This document shows, in pieces, positions 55,435-64,000 of a DNA stretch of 64,000 bases. How positions within the stretch are numbered: the first letter of the stretch is position 1; the number at the start of each line of letters is the position of its first letter. Both the position numbers and the translations under genes were made by a program. The notes beneath the pieces are model-generated. The model made no database searches. It was not told the origin of the DNA and saw only the letters and a program-made list of their open reading frames with translations. The DNA is from Entamoeba invadens IP1 (Eukaryota; Evosea; Mastigamoebida; Endamoebidae): assembly GCF_000330505.1 (NCBI RefSeq), contig NW_004191847.1:158834-222833 (forward strand). Reading direction: 5' to 3'.

Positions 55435-58400
55435 TTAGGCGTGTCCGACTAAGCGACTGAGTTCCTCGTCCGTTAGTCTTTTCTTTTCGACTTCTCGAAG
55501 TTGCAAACGTGGGGAGTTCTTCTCGCTTCTATATCCCGTATATGCAACATCTTTATCTTCCTTAAGCTGAGCGTCTTGTTGGGTTTGTCCCGTCTCGATC
55601 TTTTTTAAGACGATTTTCGAGTGATTGAACTTCTTTGTTTCAGGGAGAGAGTACAACACACTTGTTGGTGTGTTTTCCTCGGCCAAAGAAGACCTTGACT
55701 CTGACGATGATAACGGAGCCGAGTTCGTTGTTAAACTTGGAGCTAATACATTTGAAGGGAGCAAAGAGTTGTTGATGACTCTCCCATGTGTGTCGAATCG
55801 ATAATTCAGTTGTTTGATGGGAGACTTGGATGGCTCGACTTTCTCAAACTTTTTGTCAGTGATTTCGGGACTATTTTCAAAGGAGTCCGGACTGTTTGAT
55901 AAGTCTGTGAGAGTTAATTTCGATTTCTGTTTTGTCGGAGACAAAGATTCTAAACGGTGCATATTCCGCTTTGCCAGACGACGCGGTGTTTCGCAAGATG
56001 TGATCGACTCAAAGATGTGTGGTATGATTTTGATGTTCTTCCGTAGTAACTCCTCACTTTGTTGGGATGAAACATTGGTGGAGGAGTATATCTGGACAAT
56101 TTCAAGAATGGTCTGTGTCGGAAGGAAGTCAGTGACGGGGAGTATTGGCCCAAACTTGGGCGAACTAATCTTTAATAGTTTCGGAACTATCACCGAACTA
56201 TTCTTGATCAAGTAATCCAGAACTCTTCCCGACAAGCCTGGGACGGGCATATTTTCGAATAAAAGATCCTCGAAGAATTGTGGTGTTGTAGTTTTACTGA
56301 GCGAGTAATGGAAAGCGAGCAGTTGTATGACAACGATCGTAATTGGTTCCATCTCGTCCAAGTCTTCAAATGCTCTTCTAAGCAATTCGTCTTTATCTTC
56401 TTTGTCTAAGAAGTCGAATGAGACGAAGTGCTTTGTATGATCTCTTGGGAGGAGTGGTTGATGGAGAGATACTAAATATAAAATAAGTAACCCTGGCGCA
56501 CTCTCTAAGTGGAACACATTCTTTTCCTCAAACTGCTTTTCGTAGAGTAAAACTTCGTTCTTGTCGACATCAAAACAACTTTCATTCTTCAACACCCCCG
56601 AGTCAAACAACGACTTCACTATCGTCAAAAATTTCTTTGGGATTCCCAAAGCGTCGCAACTGATCTTATTCCGCTTTGTCCCAAATAACCGAGTCTTCCG
56701 CTGGAACGGACTGATGACGCAGAGCTTTTCTATAAATTCCGAAATGACTTCGAACTTTCCATATAAAGTGACAGGAGGGGACAACGTCGCGTCGAAGAGT
56801 TCATTTTCTAATAACCCGAGTCTAATTGAATTTTTCCAGGGATCATATTCGAGAGAGATTTGGTCGATGGGGTAGACACTTTTGAATGTGTTTTCTATAT
56901 ACAAGACGACCATTAAATCGACGATGACCAACGTCGCCATAGTTTCTTCGTGTCTAAGAGTGAATGGCATGAAGAATCGCGTTGTTTTGAATCGTAAAGA
57001 ATCGTATGAGACATCACTGAGTGTGTTTTTCAACGAGGTGAAGGGGAGAAAGTAGATCGTGTTTTCATCTTCCCATGCTATTTCGTCTAATGTTGCAGAT
57101 AATTGCATCAAGCCAATTACTTTATTGTTTTTCACTAATATGGGGTATGAAGGAGTCTGTGAAAACATCTTAAGTATAGGCAACATCTGTTCTAATGGTA
57201 TCGTTGGGTCCATCGGAGCCATCGTCCGACACATCACTCCATTGAATTCAAAGACGACATTCACAAACATCGTCTTATTTAACGCAGTGAGCAAGACCTC
57301 AGACTCATTCACGGCAATTTTGATTTGAGAAACGGGAGAAAAGGGACTCGTCACTTCATTCACACTCTGCCCTGAGTAAAAAACAAACAACTGACTTCGC
57401 GAGACATCACACCCTAAAGTCTCTAAGAACAGGCGATTTAATGGGACATTTGAATCCCGTGCGGCTACCACTACTAAAGGACGTCCTGGTATATGAAGAG
57501 TTAGTCTAGTGCATCCGGACGACAAAGGGACAATAACAGAGACCTTTGGTTCTGTGACATTAGACAGCTCATAACTTCTTTTATCGTCTAAGATATCTTT
57601 TTTATCGAAACTTGCGCTCTTCTCTATTAACAATTGAATATCCGGTTGCGGGACTAATATTTGGAAAAACGTCTGTTGGTGCATGAACACGACTTGTTCG
57701 AGAATCGAAGAGATTTGTTGGCACTTCCCAAAATTGATCAACCCATTCTCCTTTGTTTTGTTGCCGTAGTTCGTGAAAGTCAAGTCGGACAAGATAAGGC
57801 CTATATAGGGGACCATCGGCTTCCCTACACTCTTTTTAGTCTCTTTCCGGAGTGTGTCCCAGTTGTTGTCCGGCACAGAAAACTCTTTTAACGTCTTTAA
57901 AACCGTTTTCGACTTTTCGGCAATCCCGTCGAAGGTCCGTTTCAGGCGGTGAATAGCGGAAGTCCCAAATAACAAGAGAATGCAGAGTAAAGTATCAAAA
58001 TTTCTGTAACTAAAACAAAACCCTGCTATTTTGATGAGCCGCTCGATGATCCCAATTCGCTTCGATATGTCGGTTGCATTCAATATCATCGTCGTGAAGT
58101 AATTCTGTAGTCCATTAAAAAAGGTTTGGAGGGCAATGATGTTGACACACCGGTCCTTTTCTCCATTCGCCCATAACAACATTTCATATAACTTCACCTT
58201 TCGGAACTTTTCCGACACAACCAAAGTCACTTGACGGGCATATTCTATCGGATGTGTGTTATTGAATACATCCTCCGCAAGTATAGCTCCTGTTATATCG
58301 GCGTATGTCGGAATCGGCAATTCCACATTTTGATGCATTTGAACAAATTGAACTTCCACTCCACTCGTCTGGGTGTCAATAGCAAATTAATTATATAGTT

Positions 58401-59448
58401 TCCGGTTCTATTAATTCTAGATCGCTCGTTATAACTAATAATTACAACTGAAACAACACTGTATTATTTATATCTAATAAATGTATTAAAAGTATGGTAT
58501 TTACAAGTACACTTTGAAGAAACTAAAGTGATAGAATCAGAATAGTTAAATTAGACCAAATATTTAAACTATATAATTATAATAAAATGTATTATATACT
58601 CAACTATTTGACATATGAAGAATAAAAAGACAAACTGCTCTTCGAAAACATGAGGAGATGAGTTTATATTCGCGATTCATTCCATAGACTCGTAAGGTGT
58701 TAAGTAATACCTTCATAGTGTCATCGATAGGCTTTTCATTAGTTTTAATGACGTTCCACACATTCTCTATCCAATACTTGATGGCACTTATAATCCTCGC
58801 TCTGACCAATAAACTCCCTTTTTCATCATCGTTGCACGCCGTCTCGTATCTTTCGATTATCACATTTAACATTTCCGTTGTAGTGCAAAAACTAGTGTAA
58901 GTCCACACAAAGGCTTTCATTAAGTTGTTTCTCTCATCGTTGCAAAACAAGTCGACGATACCAGGAACATCGCCTTTAAGGATTTTTCCTTCTTTGTCCT
59001 TTTGAACGAAACCCGACGTACTGGGCTTGATCAATAAATTTTCTGGACTGAGAGCCTTTGCGTCTTCTTCATGATAGGGGAGCTTTTCGGTGTTTGGTGG
59101 TGGTGTTAATTCGTCATTTTTTAATACGAGTGGTTCTTCGAGTCTTTGTGACTTGTGAAGCATTTGAAGTTCAACCTTCTCATCCTTTTCAGTGGAGTTT
59201 TGAGGGATATGTTGATTACTATATTTTTCATATTGTTTGTCCATTTTTAAATACCCTTTCTTATTACCAGAGAGGTACTCGACCTCGCGCGTTAATCGAA
59301 TTTGGACACGTTGTTCACTTACTACGGTGCGCGGATTGAGCATGTACCCTTTTAAAGACTCGCTTGTCTTTGTTGTCACCATTGCACGTACCTCTCTCCT
59401 TGTCGGGCAATAGTGCGACAAGTTGTAATTGTAACATTGCCTTTGCAT
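55435..59448 (-). CDS. RasGEF-RhoGAP signalling protein: REM, CDC25 and RhoGAP-like domains (two exons proposed)
   Basis: Exon A is 59448-58636, the intron 58635-58369 (GTTTGTCT...ACCCAG, 267 bp), exon B 58368-55435; phase 0; 1248 residues. Exon A ends in a REM domain (about 150-265; FVWTYTSFCTTTEMLNVIIE). Exon B begins at once with a CDC25 RasGEF domain (ARQVTLVVSEKFRKV, YRNFDTLLCILLLFG, VPYIGLILSDLTF, GLINFGKCQQI). A REM domain is expected directly before CDC25, which argues for one gene; exon B has no ATG before 58338 and starts with a GTG in frame. A PH-like region follows, then a RhoGAP-like domain (about 840-1040), where the arginine-finger segment is SCFDVDKNE, with Asp in place of Arg. 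The 5' end is unsure: an ATG-started frame at 59540-59659 may be a further exon. The alternative is two genes (58600-59448 and 55435-58338). Confidence 0.7.
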
Positions 59449-59659
59449 TCAGTTTTAAAGATTCTTTTGTTCGCCACTCTCGTCGTTTTGTAGTCTTTTT
59501 CGCATATCTCTGTGAGGATAGATTGATTATAATAACTATTACTAGACTTATAGTTTCTTTTAAACCACTTTTTTTTTTTTGAATGACTTGGGTTTTATTT
59601 AAATTGGTTTTTAATATTGTTTGAAGTAAATTTTCCATTTCAGATGGCACCGGGGACAT

Positions 59660-60227
59660 ATTAATTGTTTGTGGAAAAAGTTGGAAATATGAAGGACTTT
59701 ATCGTCATGTATGAGAACTAATAAAAACACTTCGACTCTCTTCTTTTGGAGTAATACTAAAATTAATAGTTTTTTTCTGGTTAAAAAATAATATATAAAT
59801 CATTACTTGAGATTTTTCTTCAAATACTGATGAGATTTTTCTCTATAACAATCGCAACAAAACACGCAAAATAAGCGGAAAATGGGTTGAGATTTTCAGT
59901 GAAAGATTCGTTGTGATTTTTTTAAACGATTTATTTTAGTGAAGAAACAATAATAAATTAAAGCAGTTTTGTAGTTTTAGTTGATTTTAATTATTATTTG
60001 GTTTTTGGTCACAAAATACGAAACAAAAACAGTAACAAAACGTCAAACGTACAACATAATTAACGAGTAAAAAATATATAATTTATCAATATATTATAAT
60101 ATATTATAATAAACAAAACTATAATACCAATTAACGAAATTTTACAAACGAGTAATTAATATTGTAATTAACGAGTAAAAAATAAGAAAACTGCGAAACA
60201 AATGCTGAAGAAAAGAATTAATAAAAA
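59660..60227. other. AT-rich intergenic DNA
   Basis: About 570 bases between two minus-strand genes. Repeated ATTAACGAGTAA words near 60060-60180; otherwise nothing seen. Confidence 0.5.
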
Positions 60228-61004
60228 TTAATAAGTGCATGGTCCTTTAGTGGTGACTTTTGGGAAAGTTTTGAATGAGATTGAAGCACCGCATTGGCTT
60301 GAAGAAACCAAGTCAGCTGGGCAATCGAAGTACTCAGGTTTCATTTTATTCGATGAATCGAGTTTAGTGCACATTCTGAATTCTGATACGGAGTTAGAAG
60401 AGCAAGTGAAGAACCCACGAGCGCCGTAGTGTTTTTCTGCGATGTCGAGTAACCATTCTTTGTCGAATTTAGTCTTCCCATCAGCCACAACACCTTCTTC
60501 TTTAAATTTGGTCCAAATGTTTAAGTTCTTTCTCATATCGACACCGGCTCTTAAATAATCAATGGGTCCGGTCGATCCAGTGTAAGCCCAAGAAGCACAA
60601 GTGCCATGTTTACTCCACTCATACATAGCAAAGCGACACTTCTTCATACTTCCCCAATAGGTCGCAACATCATTGGTCAAGACGGGATCGGCTAATAACA
60701 TCGACTCAACTTGTTTGTCAGTGAAGTCGTTGGCACAGCATGACGGGTACGAATTGCCGGAGTACTGTGGCCAGAACCCATGGATGGTAAAACCCTCTTC
60801 AAGACCAGAAGACTCGGTTGGGATGATGCAACATTTGTCACTGCAAAAACTTCCTGGCCATGTCTGGACAAACATCGCGTAGCTGTATTGCTTCTGTGAT
60901 GTGTAAGAACTGCACATCTTGAAGTTGCTGTGGTCGCATTTGGAGACCGCAAGTGTCAAGAGGAAAAAGCCAAACATTGGTGTTCTTAGTGTTGAGAATT
61001 TCAT
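60228..61004 (-). CDS. Ribonuclease T2, secreted/lysosomal
   Basis: RNase T2 enzymes cut RNA in acidic compartments or outside the cell. The two active-site blocks are intact: FTIHGFWPQ (CAS-1) and FAMYEWSKHGTC (CAS-2), with both catalytic His residues, and at least ten Cys for disulphides. From ATG 61004 the product is 258 residues, beginning with a signal peptide (MKFSTLRTPMFGFFLLTLAVS). An earlier in-frame ATG at 61073 would place 23 hydrophilic residues before the signal peptide, so I prefer 61004. Single exon. Confidence 0.95.
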   Translation of the reverse strand: MKFSTLRTPMFGFFLLTLAVSKCDHSNFKMCSSYTSQKQYSYAMFVQTWPGSFCSDKCCIIPTESSGLEEGFTIHGFWPQYSGNSYPSCCANDFTDKQVESMLLADPVLTNDVATYWGSMKKCRFAMYEWSKHGTCASWAYTGSTGPIDYLRAGVDMRKNLNIWTKFKEEGVVADGKTKFDKEWLLDIAEKHYGARGFFTCSSNSVSEFRMCTKLDSSNKMKPEYFDCPADLVSSSQCGASISFKTFPKVTTKGPCTY

Positions 61005-61361
61005 TTTTATAGTACTCTTACCAAATGAAGACAATTGATATCTATTTTGGTATATCAGTGCGTCGACTTGCATATCCCGAAAAGTACTATAAAGGCGCTT
61101 GTATTATTATTGGAATAATATGGATGGCAATCTACGAAAATGAGAACATCTCAAGGAAAACGGTCGAAGGGTAAACAGAAGAATAAAAAAAATTGGAATT
61201 TCTATTGTTTTCTTTCTGTTTTTGGAAAACGGACGTTGTATGATTTTGGTTCATTTTTGTCCTATTTGCCGCTTGATAAATATGTCGAAAAGAGTCGCTT
61301 ATTAGTACTGATTTTGTCGGGGTTTAATATTTTATATTTGACATTTTTTTATAATTGGTAA

Positions 61362-61955
61362 AACATTTTTTATTATGTCGAAAACTTAAATTTTGTTATT
61401 CGTTTTTGTTTGTTGGTGTATTTCATAACTGTGAAATAAGAATAAATAAGATAATAAAATCTCGTCGTTCTGATTTTCGTTAATCCTTGAATTTTCTTGT
61501 TGCTGTTTCGGCATTTTCAAGTATAACGGACGTTTTAAAATCAAAATTGCAATAAAAAAATTATTTTGTTAAAAATGAGAAGTTCTTTCACAAGAATTTG
61601 TGTTACTTTTTTTTATATTTTGGGTATTTTTTAATTTAATTTTTTTATTTAACTTTATAATAAAATACAATATGTTGTTGTCTGTCTGTTTACAACTAAT
61701 ACATCTATTTTTGTTTTTGAAATAACTTTAATTTCATAAAATAAACTATTATATAGTTACAATGTTAAGTTATTATTTTTTAAGTTTACAAAATATATTA
61801 AAATTATAAAACAATTTTTAATAAACTTAAAAAATATTAAAAAATAAAACAATGAGATTTTTAATTTATAAAAAGTTTCAAAATTAACTGTTTGATTTTT
61901 TTAAAAAAGTACCAAATCATATTTTCGAATAGATAACCTTAATAAATCGACTACA
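61362..61955. other. AT-rich intergenic DNA
   Basis: About 590 bases of A/T runs; no gene or RNA seen. It ends at a small inverted-repeat element. Confidence 0.5.
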
Positions 61956-62174
61956 ATTGGGCCATTAAACCTTCGCCCAACAAATTAACCTTAGCCCAAA
62001 GAAAAACTAATTTTCTTCTATTGTTATATTCAACTAATAAACTATAAATATATAAAAGTCATTTTTCTAAAAGGATTATTATTTTTCGTAAAAACCCGTG
62101 TTTTTATAAGAAAAATATAGGAATTTATCTGGACTAAAGTACATTTCCTGGACTAAGGTTCATTTTACCTACTG
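61956..62174. mobile_element. Degenerate TA-flanked inverted-repeat element (about 220 bp)
   Basis: The ends are imperfect inverted repeats of about 45 bp: the left has AACCTTCGCCCAACAAATTA then ACCTTAGCCCA; the right, inverted, has AACCTTAGTCCAGGAAATGT then ACTTTAGTCCA. TA flanks both (61954-61955, 62175-62176). Each end has the CTTAG(T/C)CCA motif twice about 18-20 bp apart, as in the other elements of this window. Probably an old miniature element. Confidence 0.6.
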
Positions 62175-62176
62175 TA

Positions 62177-63086
62177 TGGTATTATTAAATAGATAGAGTT
62201 TGTTTGAAAATTTTATCCAAAGCTTATTCTCCAAAAACACTTGGAAAGTATCAGGATCCCATTCGAAATATATAAAAAATAATATTTCAGTTATTTTCTC
62301 TATCTTTTGATTTTTTAAACCATTATTTTTGTATTTATTATATTTATGAAAAGTTGTGAAAATTTTTAACAACAAATCCTAATCAGCCAAATAATCACAT
62401 TTTAACAACTTATAATTTCAAAAAGTTATGTGTATAAACTACAATTGTATTACTCGGTAATTATAAAACAACACTTTTATATTTTAATCAAAATAATTAC
62501 TTTGAAATAACACACTTGTTGAAAGTGTCGTTTTTTAATTATTGTTTCAATATTATTGAAAAAATGTTGATTAACATATAAAACTTATCTACACTTTATA
62601 GAGGTTGAAATAAACATTTACATGTCAATTTGTTTAATTAAATAAGATAATAAAAGAAATCACATCAATTAGTTGTAAAAACTAGATAAAGTGTTTTTGT
62701 CAATAAATTTAGTACTATTGAGTCTCTTTAAAACATTTATATCGTTTCCTAATTAAATATATCCATTGAACAACATTTTAGATGTTTTTATAATTAAGTC
62801 TTAAATGTCGTTTTATTTTTTTGGAAAATAAAAAAACAAAGGTATTTTGCCTTTTTTTTAATTGCCAGAATTAACTCACTTTAATTTACAAGTTTGTTGA
62901 ATTTTTGTTTTTTTAAACAATTCTGGTTTAGAAGATGATGACTGTATTGATAAAAAATAAAAAACGAAATAACATGGAAATACAATAACAAATTGTTGTA
63001 TAATCCAAAAATATTTGTAATCAATAGGAATTTCCAATTAAAAACAAGAAAATTTATTATATATTTTTGAATTATGGATTTTTAGA
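62177..63086. other. AT-rich intergenic DNA
   Basis: About 900 bases, A/T runs only; a 68-codon open frame on the minus strand at 62169-62375 is Lys/Phe/Ile/Asn-rich and looks like chance. Confidence 0.5.
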
Positions 63087-63088
63087 TA

Positions 63089-63324
63089 CAGTTAACGGAA
63101 AAAGTGGGATGCTGAGAAAAAGGGGGATGCTCATCTTAATATTAATTAATTTAATTATATTAATAATAAATAATTAATATAAATTTTTCAGTTTTTTCTT
63201 TTTATTAATTTTTTGATTAATAATTTATATTAAAATTAATAGTAATTTTATTATTTTTCAATTGAAATTAACCAATAGTTATGAGCATCCTTTTTTTTCG
63301 AGCATCCCATATTTCCTCTTACTG
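63089..63324. mobile_element. Miniature inverted-repeat element (236 bp), TA-flanked
   Basis: The left end begins CAGTTAACGGAAAAAGTGGG then ATGCTGAG; the right end, inverted, begins CAGTAAGAGGAAATATGGGA then TGCTCG. Both continue into A/G-rich DNA and a second GGATGCTCAT. TA flanks both sides (63087-63088, 63325-63326). The repeated GGATGCTC motif is about 19-20 bp apart in each end. No coding capacity; the centre is AT-rich. Confidence 0.85.
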
Positions 63325-63957
63325 TATTTGGATTTGTTAAATGTAATTTTAGTGTTAAGGAAGTTAACCAATTGTTCAAATATTATTATTTTCACATTTG
63401 TTTGAATTAAAAAAATAATTCAATAATAATATTTTATTTTAATTTATGTGTTCTCTTGTAAAATAATTTATTTTTTCTTATCTTAAATAATATAAAATGC
63501 GAAACGATATAATTATTAAAGAATTTAAAAAATTTCAATTATTTTTCAAAAATAGTTTTTTTTACATTTTTTATTAAACAATCTAAAAATTTTAAAATCA
63601 AAAATTACTCTGTGGTTGAGTGCAATATGGTAACAGTAAAGTGGCATTTTAACACATCTAACCGCAAGTGTAAAACAAACAATTTAGGAGTTATTGATAC
63701 AAATATTTTTTAAACTGTTGTAATAGATTTATAAAAGAATAAAGTCGAACATATATTAATTATAACATTATTTTTTGTTTTAATAAAACTGCTTAAAACA
63801 AACATGTGGTTTGCTTTGCCCATTTGATTGCTATTTATTCACCTCAATTGTTGTAAATATGCAAGATAGTTTTTTTTCACAAATAACAATTGGAAGAAAC
63901 GAAATTTCTTTTAATCGAAAAGTATTTAATCATATTTTAAAACTTGATATTTGTAAA
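63325..63957. other. AT-rich intergenic DNA
   Basis: About 630 bases, no gene or repeat pair seen; it precedes the gene that starts at 63958. Confidence 0.5.
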
Positions 63958-64000
63958 ATGAAATTGATATTCTTATTGTTATTTGCAACAACCATCGTTG
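63958..64000 (+). CDS. Start of a secreted or membrane protein gene (partial)
   Basis: ATG at 63958 opens a frame reading MKLIFLLLFATTIV up to the window edge. A Lys followed by a run of Leu/Phe/Ile is a typical signal peptide start. Nothing more can be said; the gene continues outside the window. Confidence 0.55.
   Translation, partial: MKLIFLLLFATTIV

Noticed and set aside
59315..59659. Separate 114-codon gene upstream of the REM exon
   Set aside because: Its start (MSPVPSEMENLLQ) may be a true first exon of the RasGEF gene, but the downstream part overlaps the REM exon in another frame; I could not find a convincing junction.
61140..61361. 73-codon open frame starting MRTSQGKRSKGK
   Set aside because: Starts with a clean ATG but is Lys/Phe/Leu-rich, with no domain and no clear promoter box; it lies in the upstream region of RNase T2. 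Could be real but not supportable.

Overview
The window is nuclear DNA from an amoeba of the genus Entamoeba, most likely the reptile parasite E. invadens. The signs are AT-rich intergenic DNA, compact genes, short introns that nearly all start GTTTGT, Entamoeba-type core promoters (GAAC fused to an A-rich TATA-like stretch about 26-30 nt before the ATG), two giant CXXC-repeat transmembrane kinases (TMKs, an Entamoeba family), a mitosome-type Tom40, and several TA-flanked mariner/pogo-like DNA transposons, which are known to be common in E. invadens and E. moshkovskii. The species call is inference. Many genes are split by introns, so the exon models given here were built by reading frames across GTTTGT donors; phases match in every model, but none has cDNA support.

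Layout. 1-2.0 kb: the 3' end of an unknown gene and a secreted beta-hexosaminidase. 2.3-17.7 kb: two TMKs flanking a long palindromic AAT/ATT microsatellite, Tom40, a small GPI-anchored-type protein and a Sin1/CRIM-like TORC2 protein. 17.7-19.6 kb: empty AT-rich DNA. 19.6-30.1 kb: a tryptophanase-family PLP lyase, a cupin, an amino-acid permease, Swd2/WDR82, a Cdc20/Cdh1-type WD40 protein, a coiled-coil protein, an 86-bp tandem hairpin repeat and a DH-PH-FYVE RhoGEF. 30.3-33.1 kb: a second, longer DH-PH-FYVE RhoGEF. 33.6-40.0 kb: a transposon-rich island (a pogo/Tigger-like element with a frameshifted transposase, then two non-autonomous elements) interrupted by an inositol polyphosphate multikinase-like gene. 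40.4-51.0 kb: a large lipid-transfer-like protein (BPI-like domain fused to PqiA/LetA domains), a PPP phosphatase, ribosomal protein eL37, the Rac regulator CYRI, a membrane RING-H2 ligase and a full-length IRE1. 51.4-61.1 kb: a papain-fold protein lacking the catalytic Cys, profilin, a GPI-type secreted protein, a REM-RasGEF-RhoGAP protein and an RNase T2. 61-64 kb: AT-rich DNA with two small inverted-repeat elements and the first codons of a further secreted protein.

How the genes relate. There are no operons. Several products belong to one theme, Ras/Rho control of actin and motility: RasGEF-RhoGAP, two RhoGEF-FYVE proteins, CYRI, profilin and the Sin1-like TORC2 subunit. Others serve the secretory/ER system (IRE1, membrane RING ligase, hexosaminidase, RNase T2). 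The most unusual protein is the BPI-like/PqiA fusion. The most unusual DNA feature is a set of five TA-flanked elements whose unrelated termini share one design: a 9-17 bp motif repeated every 16-20 bp inside each terminal inverted repeat.
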